Shown one piece after another: positions 1 to 8,982 of a stretch of 64,000 nt of DNA (its first letter is position 1; each line of letters opens with the position of its first letter). The DNA is taken from positions 310,001-374,000 of the forward strand of contig NZ_CADFEI010000006.1 of the NCBI RefSeq assembly GCF_902833225.1, written 5' to 3'. Both the position numbers and the translations under genes were made by a program. Source of the DNA: Burkholderia sp. BCC1644. Lineage in GTDB: Bacteria > Pseudomonadota > Gammaproteobacteria > Burkholderiales > Burkholderiaceae. The notes under the pieces are model-generated. The model did no database searches. It saw only the letters and a list, made by a program, of their open reading frames with translations, and was not told the DNA's origin.

Positions 1-690
1 GCCGAGCCCGCGATGACGAACATCGGGATGGTGCTGCCCGACGCGGGCTTCTGGGAAGCCGCGCGCGAACTGACGCGCCGCTACGGCACGTTGCTCGTGA
101 TCGACGAGACGCACACGATCAGCAGCGGTCCCGGCGGCTACGCGGTCGCGCACGATCTCGAACCGGACCTGCTGGTGGTCGGCAAGCCGATCGCGGGCGG
201 CGTGCCCTGTGCGGTGTACGGCTTCAGCGCCGACTTCGCGGAACGCGCGAAGCAGGCGAAGCTGAACGCGCCGCCCGGCCATTCGGGCATCGGCACGACG
301 CTCACCGCGAACATGCTCGCGATGCATGCGATGCGCGCGACGCTCGCCGAAGTCGCGACCGACGCCGCGTATGCGCACATGTTCGAACTCGCCGCGCGGC
401 TGGCGACGGGCCTCGAACAGGCGATCGCGAAGCACGGGCTGCCGTGGTGCGTGACGCGCATCGGCGCGCGCACCGAGTTTCAGTTCGCGCCGGTGCCGCC
501 GCGCAACGGCACGCTGGCCGGCGCGCAGCTCGATAGCGAACTCGAACACATCGTGCACCTGTACCTGCTGAATCGCGGCGTGCTGATCACGCCGTTCCAC
601 AACATGATGCTCGTGTGCCCGCAGACGACGGCCGACGATGTCGACCGGCTCGTCGCGCAGTTCGACGCATGCCTCGGCGAACTGGTGTGA
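1..690 (+). CDS. Class III (PLP) aminotransferase, 3' part
   Basis: This is the C-terminal part of an aspartate aminotransferase-superfamily class III enzyme, related to glutamate-1-semialdehyde aminomutase; the 5' end lies outside the window and the frame is open from base 1. Visible features are DETHT (bases 103-117), which supplies the aspartate that pairs with the pyridine nitrogen of PLP, and VVGKPIAGG with the Schiff-base lysine codon at about base 184. The family transfers or shifts amino groups on small amino acids or semialdehydes. The substrate cannot be read from the fragment. It points toward the convergent serine hydrolase genes, so it belongs to a different transcription unit that enters from the left. 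Confidence 0.85.
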   Translation, partial: AEPAMTNIGMVLPDAGFWEAARELTRRYGTLLVIDETHTISSGPGGYAVAHDLEPDLLVVGKPIAGGVPCAVYGFSADFAERAKQAKLNAPPGHSGIGTTLTANMLAMHAMRATLAEVATDAAYAHMFELAARLATGLEQAIAKHGLPWCVTRIGARTEFQFAPVPPRNGTLAGAQLDSELEHIVHLYLLNRGVLITPFHNMMLVCPQTTADDVDRLVAQFDACLGELV

Positions 691-766
691 CGTGACGTGA
701 TGCACCGCGCGTCCGGCGCGCCCGCAGCGGCGCTGCCGGACGCACGCCCGGCGCGACTTCCGCAGA

Positions 767-823
767 TCAGTCGGAGCGCGCGCTCACTTCCCGCTCCACA
801 CGCAGCGCGTCACGCGTATCGCC
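767..823 (-). pseudogene. Vestigial C-terminus of a third serine hydrolase
   Basis: Just downstream of the 828-2123 gene, in another frame, the minus strand reads GDTRDALRVEREVSARSD and then a stop. The end of the neighbouring gene reads VDTRAALRDELEVSARSTG. Thirteen of about sixteen aligned residues match, and the nucleotide match is also close over the VSARS codons. I read this as the surviving 3' tail of a third tandem copy whose body has been lost. No start or catalytic region remains. Confidence 0.55.
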
Positions 824-827
824 GCGG

Positions 828-2123
828 CTACTTCGGCAGATCCGTCGGATCGACCTGCGTACCGGGCACGCCTGTGGAGCGCGCACTCACTTCAAGCTCG
901 TCGCGCAGCGCCGCCCGCGTGTCGACGCCGCCCGAGCCCGGCCCCGACGCCCGCCCGCCATCGAGCGCCGGCAGGATGTAGGCGTTCACCATCCGCCGGA
1001 ACAGCTTCACGTTCTCCGCATCGCGCAGGCCACCGTCAATCGGCAGCACGCCCGTCATCACGATCACCGTGTTGCGCTTCGGCAGCACCGTGATGAATTG
1101 CCCCTTGAAGCCCATCGCGTCGAATTCGGGCTCGCTCTCGACGATGTTGTTGATCCACCAGTAGTAGCCGAAATGCGGCGACACGCGCGGCGTCGTCATC
1201 TCCGCGATCCATTGCTGCGGAACGACTTGCCGCCCCTGCCAGCGCCCACCGTCGAGCACGAGCATGCCGATCTTCGCCATGTCGACCGCGCGCAGCCGCA
1301 AGCCCCAGCCGGCCGACACGAGCCCCGTGCGATCCGCGCGCTCCCACGCCGCGCGTTGCATGCCGAGCGGGCCGAACAGGTGCGTCTGCGCATAACGCTC
1401 GACCGGCTCGCCGGCGGCCGCGCTCAACATCGCGGCCGCGAGGATCGGGTTCACGTCGGTGTATTCGAACGCGGTGCCGGGTGCGACCTTCGGCGCGGCC
1501 GACGCGGCAAGCTTCAGCCGGTCGGGCGCGGTGTAATAGATCGGATCGTCCTTCGGGCTGAAGTCGTAGTGCAGGCCGCTCGACATCGACAGCACATGCT
1601 TCAGCGCGATATCGCGCTTGTCCGCGAGCGCGCCGGCCAGATCGGGACGCCACGCGGCGAGCCGCGCGGCCACCGGATCGTCGAGCTGCACGGCATGCTG
1701 GTCGACCAGGATGCCCGCGACGAGCGACGTCACGGCCTTCGTCACCGAATACAGCTCGTAGGTCGCATCGCGCGATGCCTTCGCGCCATAGCGCTCGAAG
1801 ATCAGCTTGCCGTCCTTCACGACGAGCAGGCTGTACACGTCGAGCTGCTGCTCGCGGATCCAGCGCGACAGCTCGACGAGCTTGCGCGAATCGACGCCGA
1901 CGTCCTCCGGCGCAGCGGCTTCGATGCCCGTTTCATGCAGCGGCGGCCGTGCATCGGCCGCCTGCGCCGCCGACATCGCCGGCACCGGCGCGAGCGCACC
2001 GCTGCCGATCAGCAGCGTCGCAAGCCGCGCGAGCAGCCGGCGCACGAAAGGCACGGCGCGCGACGCGGGCCGTCGCGAACCGGGCCATGCATCCGGATTG
2101 GCGATCATGTTCGTCATCCTCAT
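828..2123 (-). CDS. Periplasmic beta-lactamase-family serine hydrolase (copy 2)
   Basis: A protein of 431 residues of the class C beta-lactamase/6-aminohexanoate-dimer hydrolase/EstB superfamily. The nucleophile motif SVTK is at 126-129, and the second catalytic motif, YTDVN, is at 221-225. The N-terminus has an arginine-rich stretch, a hydrophobic core and an alanine-rich cleavage region near residue 55, so export to the periplasm is expected. The start is chosen because its ATG overlaps the TGA of the upstream paralogue (ATGA), which implies translational coupling. Members hydrolyse amides, esters or D-amino acid peptides; the substrate here is unknown. It is the last gene of an operon with a hydantoinase-like enzyme and an MFS importer, so it may release substrate outside the cytoplasm. 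Confidence 0.85.
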   Translation of the reverse strand: MRMTNMIANPDAWPGSRRPASRAVPFVRRLLARLATLLIGSGALAPVPAMSAAQAADARPPLHETGIEAAAPEDVGVDSRKLVELSRWIREQQLDVYSLLVVKDGKLIFERYGAKASRDATYELYSVTKAVTSLVAGILVDQHAVQLDDPVAARLAAWRPDLAGALADKRDIALKHVLSMSSGLHYDFSPKDDPIYYTAPDRLKLAASAAPKVAPGTAFEYTDVNPILAAAMLSAAAGEPVERYAQTHLFGPLGMQRAAWERADRTGLVSAGWGLRLRAVDMAKIGMLVLDGGRWQGRQVVPQQWIAEMTTPRVSPHFGYYWWINNIVESEPEFDAMGFKGQFITVLPKRNTVIVMTGVLPIDGGLRDAENVKLFRRMVNAYILPALDGGRASGPGSGGVDTRAALRDELEVSARSTGVPGTQVDPTDLPK

Positions 2124-3319
2124 CAAATCCCCGGCGCATCGTTGAATGCGGCGGCCGTGCCGGGCACGCCCTTCGTCTCGCGGCTGCGCGCCAGCTCGTC
2201 GCGCAGCGCCTGCGTCGTTTCCGCGCGCTCGACCGGCGGCTGCGCCGGCGTCAGCGCGGGCAGGATGTAGTCGTTCACCATCCGGCGATACAGGTTCAGG
2301 TAGGTCGCATCGCGCAGCCCGCCGTCGGTCGGCAACAGGCTCGTCATCACGACGACCGCGCGCTGCGCGGGCAGCACCGTGATGAACTGCCCCTTGAAGC
2401 CCATCGCGCCGAATTCGGGCGTGCCGTGCTCGACCACGTGGTGAATCCAGCAGTAGTAACCGTAATCGTCCGCGGCCGGCGACGGTGTCGTCATCTGCCG
2501 CACCCAGCCGGCCGGTACGACCTGCTTGCCGTTCCACTGACCGTGGTCGAGCAGCAGCATGCCGATCTTCGCCATGTCGATCGCGCGCAGCCGCAGCCCC
2601 CAGCCGCCGGCCACCGCGCCCGTGCCGTCGGCACCGCTCCAGCGGTAGTGCGCGAAACCGAGCGGCTCGAACAGCCGCTTGCGCGCGAACTCGTCCTCGC
2701 GTTCGCGCGCGGCGATCGACACGGCCGTGCCGACCAGCACCGGGTTCACGTCGATGTAGTCGAACCGCGTGCCGGGCGGCTGCGCCGCGCGGCTCGTCAC
2801 GGCAACTTTCAGCCGGTCGGGTGCTTCGTAGTACAGCGGATCGGTACCTTCGCGCGTCGTGTAGTGCAATCCGCTCGACATCGACATCAGGTGCCGCAGC
2901 TCGATGTCCCGCTTGTCCGCGAGTTCACGCGCGAGATCGGGCCGCGCGGCCGCGATCAGCGGCGCGACCTTCGTCGACGGGCCGAGCTTGCCCTCGCCGT
3001 CGAGCACGCCGGCGAGCAGCGCGGTAATCGTCTTCGTCACCGAATACAGCTCGTAGTTGTGGTCGCGCGTGAGGCCTTCGCCGTAGCGCTCGAACACGAT
3101 CCTGCCGTCCTTCACGACGACGAGGCTGCGCACGTCCATCCGGTCGTGGCGCAGCCATGCCGACAGCCGCACGAGCGGCGCCGAATCGACGCCGACCGAT
3201 TCGGGCACGACGCTCGGCATGTCCTGCGGCGCGCCGCCGGCGGCCTGCGCCGGGCCGCCGCATGACCCGGCGACGATCGCCGCGGCCGCGATGCCGCGCA
3301 TTGCGTGGGAAACGCTCAT
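2123..3319 (-). CDS. Periplasmic beta-lactamase-family serine hydrolase (copy 1)
   Basis: A protein of 398 residues, paralogous along its whole length to the next gene. SVTK lies at 93-96 and the YIDVN motif at 188-192, so the Ser-Lys-Tyr machinery of class C beta-lactamase-like hydrolases is present. An N-terminal signal peptide ends at about AQA. The ATG at 3319 is preceded by AGGAG at a good distance; longer in-frame starts lack this. Both copies keep their catalytic residues, so they may have diverged in specificity instead of one being decayed. The reaction is probably hydrolysis of an amide or ester in the periplasm; this is inferred from the family only. Confidence 0.85.
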   Translation of the reverse strand: MSVSHAMRGIAAAAIVAGSCGGPAQAAGGAPQDMPSVVPESVGVDSAPLVRLSAWLRHDRMDVRSLVVVKDGRIVFERYGEGLTRDHNYELYSVTKTITALLAGVLDGEGKLGPSTKVAPLIAAARPDLARELADKRDIELRHLMSMSSGLHYTTREGTDPLYYEAPDRLKVAVTSRAAQPPGTRFDYIDVNPVLVGTAVSIAAREREDEFARKRLFEPLGFAHYRWSGADGTGAVAGGWGLRLRAIDMAKIGMLLLDHGQWNGKQVVPAGWVRQMTTPSPAADDYGYYCWIHHVVEHGTPEFGAMGFKGQFITVLPAQRAVVVMTSLLPTDGGLRDATYLNLYRRMVNDYILPALTPAQPPVERAETTQALRDELARSRETKGVPGTAAAFNDAPGI

Positions 3320-3368
3320 TCTCGCTCCTGTTGAAACCTGCGCCCGCGGCAGCGCGCGGGCCTGCACC

Positions 3369-4781
3369 TCAATCGAGGCATGGCTTGCCGGCCGGCACGA
3401 ACTGTCCGCGCCCTGGTTCGGCCGCGAGCAGCCGGCCGTCCTCGACGAGCAACTCGCCGCGCGAGAAGCAATGACGCGGCCAGCCCGTCACCTCGATCCC
3501 TTCGTACGGCGTGTAGTCGACCGCATGATGCAGCGACGCATTCGCGATCCGCACGCGCTTGTCCGGATCCCACACGACGATGTCCGCATCGGCGCCGACC
3601 GCGATCGTCCCCTTGCGCGGATACAGCCCGTACAGCTTCGCGGGGCGCAGCGACGTGAGCTCGACGAACTGGTGCAGCGACAGCCGCCCTTGACGCACGC
3701 CGTCGAACAGCAGCGGCAGCCGCGTCTCGAGCCCCGGAATCCCGTTCGGGATGTGGTCGAACGAGACGGCCTGCCCGCCCGGATGCTTGCCGCACGGATC
3801 GTCGTAGTTGAACGGCGCATGGTCGGACGAGAACACCGAGAATACGCCCTGCTTCAGCGCCTTCCACACGGCCTGCTGGTTCGCCGGATCGCGCGGCGGC
3901 GGGCTGCATACGCACTTTGCGCCTTCATAGCCGTGATCGTCATGGCCGAGATCGGCGGCCGTCAGATACAGGTATTGCGGGCACGTTTCGGCGAGAATCG
4001 GCAGCCCGCGCGACTGCCCCCAGCGGATCTGCTCGATCGCCTCCGCACCCGATACGTGCACGATCAGGATCGGCACGTCGACGAGTTCCGCGAACGCGAT
4101 CGCACGATGCGTCGCTTCGCGTTCGACCACGGCCGGCCGCGCATGCGCATGGAAACGCGGCGCGACGTGGCCGTCGCCGAGCAGCCGCTCGGTGAGCCAG
4201 CCGATGCAGTCCGAATTCTCCGCATGCACCATCACGAGCGCGCCGTGCTCGCGCGCGACCGACAGCACGTCGAGCATCTGGCGGTCGTTCAGCTTCAGGT
4301 CGTCGTAGGTCATGTACACCTTGAACGACGTGTAGCCGTTCGCGATCAGCCGCGGCAATTCTTCTGCCAGCACGTGCGGCGTCGGATCGGCGACGATCAG
4401 GTGAAAGCCGTAGTCGACCAGCGCGCGCCCGTCGGCGCGCCGGTGATAGTCGTCGACGGCCGCCTGCAGCGACTGCCCCTTCGCCTGCGCGGCGAACGGG
4501 ATCACGGTCGTCGTGCCGCCGCACAGCGCCGAGCGCGTGCCGGACAGGAAATCGTCGGCCATCCGCAGCCCGTCGGGCATCGGCTGGTCGAGGTGGCAGT
4601 GCGCATCGACGCCGCCCGGCATCACGAGCATGCCGCTCGCATCGAGCTCGCGCGGCGCGCGCGGCAGCCCGTGGCCGAGCATGGCCACGCGCCCCGCGCG
4701 AATGCCGATGTCGCACGAGAACCGGTCCGCCGCCGTGACGACGTCGGCGTGACGGATCACGAAATCGAGATCGTTCGACAT
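3369..4781 (-). CDS. Dihydropyrimidinase/hydantoinase-family cyclic amidohydrolase
   Basis: A protein of 470 residues. All metal-site elements of the D-hydantoinase/dihydropyrimidinase family are visible: the HCH motif at 61-63, the lysine expected to be carboxylated at 154 (in SFKVYMTYD), His186 (VHAEN), His242 (VHVSG) and Asp320 (SSDHAPF). The family opens cyclic diamides (dihydrouracil, 5-substituted hydantoins, similar imides) to N-carbamoyl acids in the cytoplasm. Its start lies 10 bp after the stop of the racemase/decarboxylase-like gene, so the two are co-transcribed. No carbamoylase or dihydropyrimidine dehydrogenase lies beside it, so classical pyrimidine catabolism is not demonstrated. 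Confidence 0.9.
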   Translation of the reverse strand: MSNDLDFVIRHADVVTAADRFSCDIGIRAGRVAMLGHGLPRAPRELDASGMLVMPGGVDAHCHLDQPMPDGLRMADDFLSGTRSALCGGTTTVIPFAAQAKGQSLQAAVDDYHRRADGRALVDYGFHLIVADPTPHVLAEELPRLIANGYTSFKVYMTYDDLKLNDRQMLDVLSVAREHGALVMVHAENSDCIGWLTERLLGDGHVAPRFHAHARPAVVEREATHRAIAFAELVDVPILIVHVSGAEAIEQIRWGQSRGLPILAETCPQYLYLTAADLGHDDHGYEGAKCVCSPPPRDPANQQAVWKALKQGVFSVFSSDHAPFNYDDPCGKHPGGQAVSFDHIPNGIPGLETRLPLLFDGVRQGRLSLHQFVELTSLRPAKLYGLYPRKGTIAVGADADIVVWDPDKRVRIANASLHHAVDYTPYEGIEVTGWPRHCFSRGELLVEDGRLLAAEPGRGQFVPAGKPCLD

Positions 4782-4791
4782 GGCGACCGCC

Positions 4792-5520
4792 TCAAATCAC
4801 TTCGCTGAAGAGACGGCCCCAGCCCTTCACCTGCCGCGTGTCGTAGTCGGCAAGCTGCAGCGACTTCCACACGACGGTCGAGATCGTGTCGTAGATCGGG
4901 ATGCCCGTTTCCTCCTCGAGCGCCGGCACCAGGTGCGCGGCATTCAGGTTCGTGCAGAAGATCGAGATCGCGCGCGGGCCGGCCGCCGCGACTTCGCGCA
5001 CCATGTGGCCGATCTCGTCGCCCGTTACTTCGGAGAACGAGAAATTGACCTTCAGGTTCAGGTGGCGCTCGGCGATGCAGTTCAGCCCCGAACGGCGATA
5101 GTTGTCGACGATCTTCGTCTGCACGTCGTCGAGATACGGCGTGACGAGGCCGAACTCGTGCGCGTTCGTCTTCTTCAGGATCTCGTTGAGCGCGAGCACC
5201 GAGGTGGTGGCCGGAATGCCGGTCGCCGCGGTGATGCGCTCGCACAGCCGCTCGTCGGCCTCAAAGCCGAGCCAGCCCGACGACGTGCCGTTCCACGCGA
5301 TCACGTCGACCTTCGCGTCGGCGAGCAGCAGCGCGGCCTGGATGATCTTGTCGTCGTCGAACTGGCCGAGCGCCTGGCCCGTCAGCGAGATCTCGGTGAC
5401 CGGGAAGCGCGCGAAGTGCGCGGACACGCCCGGCAGGCCGGCGACCATCGCGCTCGTCAGCGGTTCGAGCGACGTGTTGGAGGACGGGGTGAGCATGCCG
5501 AGCAGGGTACGTTTCTTCAT
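4792..5520 (-). CDS. Arylmalonate decarboxylase / Asp-Glu racemase superfamily enzyme
   Basis: A protein of 242 residues with the PSSNT motif at 12-16 shared by maleate isomerases, Asp/Glu racemases and arylmalonate decarboxylase. Two-base racemases carry two catalytic cysteines. Here the first position is within NGTSSG (77-82), without cysteine, and only Cys189 (FCTNLNA) remains. A Gly-Thr-Ser motif plus one C-terminal cysteine is the pattern of bacterial arylmalonate decarboxylase, and the TPYLDDV and GRLFSE segments also resemble it. The product may therefore decarboxylate or isomerise a malonate-type or amino acid derivative. It sits 10 bp before the hydantoinase-like gene and downstream of an MFS transporter. 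Confidence 0.75.
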   Translation of the reverse strand: MKKRTLLGMLTPSSNTSLEPLTSAMVAGLPGVSAHFARFPVTEISLTGQALGQFDDDKIIQAALLLADAKVDVIAWNGTSSGWLGFEADERLCERITAATGIPATTSVLALNEILKKTNAHEFGLVTPYLDDVQTKIVDNYRRSGLNCIAERHLNLKVNFSFSEVTGDEIGHMVREVAAAGPRAISIFCTNLNAAHLVPALEEETGIPIYDTISTVVWKSLQLADYDTRQVKGWGRLFSEVI

Positions 5521-5571
5521 GATGGGTTTCTCTCTACCAGTGAATGCAGTCGATGCAATGAAAGGGGCCGG

Positions 5572-6870
5572 TCAGACGGGGAGCTTGTTTTCGTAGTCGA
5601 TCGCGCTGGAGCACACGAGCAGGCCGACGCCGGCCGCCGCGAACACCATCAGCGCAAGGAAGTAGGAACCGGTGAACTGCACGATCGCGCCGACGACGAT
5701 CGGCACGGTGACGCCGCCGATGTTGCCGCCGAGGTTCATCAGGCCGCCGAGGAAGCCGATCTTGTTGCGCGTGCCGAGCGACGACGGGATGCACCAGTAC
5801 AGCCCGCACCAGCGCAGGAAGAACAGCGTCGACGACAGCAGCGCGACGCACACGACGGGGTCCTTCACATACGCGACCGAGAAGATCGACACCGTGGCGA
5901 TCACCGCGGCGATGCCGAACAGCGTGCGCATCACGACGTTCGGGCGGCCGCCCGCGGCCTTCCACTTGTCGGCGATCCAGCCGCCGAGCAGTTCGCCGAC
6001 GAAGCCGCTGAAAAAGATGATGAAGGTCGAGCCGCCCATCTGCTTGATGTCGAAACCGTGCACCTTGTGCAGGTAGTTCGGCATCCACGTGAGCAGCCCG
6101 TAGAACACGCTGTTGAAGCACATCCAGCCGAAGAACATGCACCACACCGAGCGGTACTTGAAGAAGTCGCGCGAACGGCCCGATGCGCCGGCCGGCTCGG
6201 CCGCGAGATCGCTCGCATGCGACGCCTCGATGTATTCGGCTTCGAGATCGTTGACGCCCGCATGCTCGCGCGGCGAGTTGCGGATGTAGTGCCATGCGAG
6301 CAGTCCAGCCAGCACGGTGCCGACGCCGGCCACCGCGAACGCGAGCCGCCACGAGCCGAGCACCGCGATCAGCCCGGCGATCAGCACCGCGCCCAGCGCC
6401 GCACCGAGCGGCGCGCCGCCGTCGAGCAGCGTGGCGCCGCGGCCGCGCTCGGTCTGCGTCATCCAGATCGCGTTGAGCTTGCCGCCGGCCGGGTAGATCG
6501 GCGCTTCGGCCGCGCCGAGGCCGAGGCGCGTGAGCAGCAGCGACGGTGCGTTCGTGCACAGCGCGGCGATCGCCTGGAAGAAACCCCAGAACACGGTCGC
6601 CGTCGCGATCACGATGCGCGGCTTGAACCGGTCGGCCAGCATCCCGCCCGGGATCTGCATCACGGCATAGGTCCAGAAGAACGAACTGAGGATCAGACCC
6701 TCCATCGCGGGCCCGATATTGAACTCCTGCGAGATGTAAGGCATGGCGACGGACAGCGACGCGCGATCGACGTAGTTGATCGCGATGAGGCTCAGCATGA
6801 CGACGAATATCTTCCAGCGAACAGCGGATTTGCCGACCGTCAGGGCGGCGACACCGGAGGTTGAAGACAT
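5572..6870 (-). CDS. MFS transporter, organic anion:cation symporter type
   Basis: A polytopic protein of 432 residues with about twelve hydrophobic segments. The first loop contains NYVDRASLSVAMPYI and GGMLADRFKPR, typical of the anion:cation symporter (glucarate/tartrate/phthalate) branch of the MFS. The ATG at 6870 has a TGGAG ribosome site; an upstream start adds only a poorly conserved 15-residue tail. As first gene of the operon leading to the racemase/decarboxylase-like, hydantoinase-like and serine hydrolase genes, it probably imports the acidic substrate of that pathway. It is divergent from a GntR regulator. Confidence 0.85.
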   Translation of the reverse strand: MSSTSGVAALTVGKSAVRWKIFVVMLSLIAINYVDRASLSVAMPYISQEFNIGPAMEGLILSSFFWTYAVMQIPGGMLADRFKPRIVIATATVFWGFFQAIAALCTNAPSLLLTRLGLGAAEAPIYPAGGKLNAIWMTQTERGRGATLLDGGAPLGAALGAVLIAGLIAVLGSWRLAFAVAGVGTVLAGLLAWHYIRNSPREHAGVNDLEAEYIEASHASDLAAEPAGASGRSRDFFKYRSVWCMFFGWMCFNSVFYGLLTWMPNYLHKVHGFDIKQMGGSTFIIFFSGFVGELLGGWIADKWKAAGGRPNVVMRTLFGIAAVIATVSIFSVAYVKDPVVCVALLSSTLFFLRWCGLYWCIPSSLGTRNKIGFLGGLMNLGGNIGGVTVPIVVGAIVQFTGSYFLALMVFAAAGVGLLVCSSAIDYENKLPV

Positions 6871-7042
6871 GGACGGACTCCAGGAGTGAACGAGGATGGT
6901 CAGGACGTCGCGCAACGTGGAGCCGAGTATAAGATTAGAAATTTATAATTACCGTTATCGTAAACGCTTGGTTTGATTGAGATTATCACATCACACTGTT
7001 GGTGCAGGGTAAGCCCCGATATCGTGATAAGCTCGCACCATC
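6871..7042. promoter_or_regulatory. Divergent promoter region, MFS operon / GntR regulator
   Basis: A short, clearly AT-rich stretch between divergent genes. It contains TTATCAC at 6983-6989 and its exact reverse complement GTGATAA at 7024-7030, 34 bp apart, plus a related GTTATCG at 6954-6960. These are candidate operator half-sites for the adjacent GntR protein. The half-sites do not resemble the common TGGT-n-ACCA form of FCD-type regulators, so the assignment is tentative. Confidence 0.4.
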
Positions 7043-7756
7043 ATGAGCCAGACACCCCGCAATCCCCTGCTTCTGCGCACGCGCGGCATGGCCGCCGAGA
7101 TCGCCGCACGCCTGCGCGTGATGATCGACGAGGGCGAATTGCCGCCCGGCGCGCGGATCGACGAAAAGGAACTCAGCCTCGCGTTCGACGTGTCGAAAAC
7201 GCCGCTGCGCGAAGCGCTGAAGGTGCTCGTCGCGGAAGGCGCCGTCACGCATCGCCAGTACATCGGCTATCGCGTCGCGTCGATCGACCTCGACGACCTG
7301 GTCTCGACGTTCGAACTGCTGCACGGGCTCGAGGCGATGGCGGGCGAGTTGCTGCGCCAGCGGATCGGCACGGCGACGCTCGCCGCGCTGCAGGCGAAGC
7401 ACCGGAAGATGGTCGAGTGTCATGAAGCCGGCAAGCGCGTCGAATACTTCCGGCTGAACCAGCAGATTCATCAGATGATCGTCGACGCGGCCGGCAACCC
7501 CGTGCTGTCGGGCATCTATGCGTCGCTGATGTCGAAGGTGCACCGCGCACGGGGCGCCGCGAACACGGACACGATGCGCTGGGCCGAGTCGCTGCACGAG
7601 CACGAGGACATCATGGCCGCGCTTGCCGACCCCGACCATGCGGTGCTGCCGCAGGTATTGCGCAGCCATTCGGAAAACACCGCGCGCGAGGTGCTCGCGA
7701 TCCTCGATCGCACGCGCGCGGCCGACGCGCCGGCGCAGCGCTCGGCCGGCGCGTGA
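7043..7756 (+). CDS. GntR-family (FCD) transcriptional regulator
   Basis: A protein of 237 residues. An N-terminal winged helix-turn-helix (about 15-80, with DEKELSLAFDVSKTPLREAL as the recognition region) is followed by an all-helical FCD ligand domain (about 90-220) containing the metal/ligand residues of LNQQIHQMIV and the late histidines of HEHEDIM and LRSHSENT. FCD proteins usually repress catabolic operons and respond to carboxylates. Its divergent position suggests that it controls the MFS-hydantoinase operon. The start at 7043 follows the AT-rich intergenic region; SD sequence is weak. Confidence 0.88.
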   Translation: MSQTPRNPLLLRTRGMAAEIAARLRVMIDEGELPPGARIDEKELSLAFDVSKTPLREALKVLVAEGAVTHRQYIGYRVASIDLDDLVSTFELLHGLEAMAGELLRQRIGTATLAALQAKHRKMVECHEAGKRVEYFRLNQQIHQMIVDAAGNPVLSGIYASLMSKVHRARGAANTDTMRWAESLHEHEDIMAALADPDHAVLPQVLRSHSENTAREVLAILDRTRAADAPAQRSAGA

Positions 7757-7777
7757 AGGCTGCCGACTGACGCTCCG

Positions 7778-8977
7778 CTAGGCCGCCCGCAACGCGCGCC
7801 GCGCCACTTCCGCGAAATACCGCGCGCCGACCGGCAGGATCGCGTCGTTGAAATCGTACGTCGCGTTGTGCAGCGGCACGCCGCCGTGGCCGGCCGCCTC
7901 GCCGTTGCCGATGAACACGAAGTTGCCGGGCACCGCCTGCAGGAACGCGCCGAAATCCTCCGAGATCATCATCGGCTGCACGTCGGCGTTCACCCCGCCG
8001 GCGCCCGCAATCTGTGCGGCCGCCTGCACGGCCGTGTCGACCCATTCCGCGGAATTCACCGTCGGCGCGAACTCGTGCGTGTACTCGAACGTGCAGGCCG
8101 CGCCGTGCGTGCGGCAGATCCCTTCGCTGATCTCGCGCATCCGCGTCTCCAGCAGCGCCTGCACGTCACGCGAATAGCTGCGCGTGTCGCCCTTGATCGT
8201 CACCGTCGACGGCAGCACGTTGCGCAGCCCGTCGGTGATGAACTCCGTGCACGAGATCACGGCCTGCTGGCCTGGGTCGAGATTGCGCGACACGATCGTC
8301 TGCAGCGCGAGCACGATCTGCGAGCCGATCACGATCGGATCGATGCCCATGTGCGGCCGCGCCGCATGCGTGCCGCGCCCGTCGATCCGGATCACGAAAT
8401 TGTCCTCGCTCGCCATGATGCCGCCCGCGCGCGTCGCGAACGTGCCTGCGCGCATGCCCGGCATGTTGTGCGCGCCGAAGATCGCGTCGACCGGAAAGCG
8501 CTCGAACAAGCCGTCGGCCATCATCGCCTTCGCGCCGCGGCCATGCTCTTCGGCCGGCTGGAAAATGAAGCGCACCGTGCCGTCGAAATCCTTGCGCTCG
8601 GCCAGCAGTTGCGCGGCGCCAAGCACCATCGACATGTGGCCGTCGTGTCCGCACGCATGCATCTTGCCGGGCGTGCGCGACGCATGCTCGCGCCCCGGCG
8701 CGTGCTCGGCGATGTTCAGCGCGTCCATGTCCGCGCGGATGCCGATCGCGCGCCTGGCCGTACCGGCCGTCAGGTTCGCGACGAGCCCCGTGCCGCCGAT
8801 CCCGCGATGCACGTCGAGCCCGAGCGTCGTCAGGATGCGCGCGACGTAGTCCGACGTGTTCACTTCTTCGAAACCCGTTTCCGGATACTGGTGCAGATGG
8901 CGGCGCCAGGTCTTCAGTTGGCCCTGCAGCGTGCTTTCTTCGATTGCGTCCATTGCGTTCGCCTCGTCGGTCGTCAT
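7778..8977 (-). CDS. M20-family amidohydrolase (hippurate hydrolase type)
   Basis: A protein of 399 residues of the M20D amidohydrolase family (hippuricase, IAA-amino acid hydrolase, N-acyl amino acid deacylase). HACGHDGH at 107-114 supplies the cysteine/histidine metal ligands, RADMDAL at 81-87 is the upstream conserved block, and the catalytic glutamates lie in QPAEEHG. It would cleave an acyl or carbamoyl-type amide from an amino acid in the cytoplasm. The gene begins 5 bp after the stop of the diaminopropionate ammonia-lyase gene, so both belong to one operon. A second possible start is at 8953; the upstream start was kept because it gives tight coupling. Confidence 0.88.
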   Translation of the reverse strand: MTTDEANAMDAIEESTLQGQLKTWRRHLHQYPETGFEEVNTSDYVARILTTLGLDVHRGIGGTGLVANLTAGTARRAIGIRADMDALNIAEHAPGREHASRTPGKMHACGHDGHMSMVLGAAQLLAERKDFDGTVRFIFQPAEEHGRGAKAMMADGLFERFPVDAIFGAHNMPGMRAGTFATRAGGIMASEDNFVIRIDGRGTHAARPHMGIDPIVIGSQIVLALQTIVSRNLDPGQQAVISCTEFITDGLRNVLPSTVTIKGDTRSYSRDVQALLETRMREISEGICRTHGAACTFEYTHEFAPTVNSAEWVDTAVQAAAQIAGAGGVNADVQPMMISEDFGAFLQAVPGNFVFIGNGEAAGHGGVPLHNATYDFNDAILPVGARYFAEVARRALRAA

Positions 8978-8982
8978 GTCGT

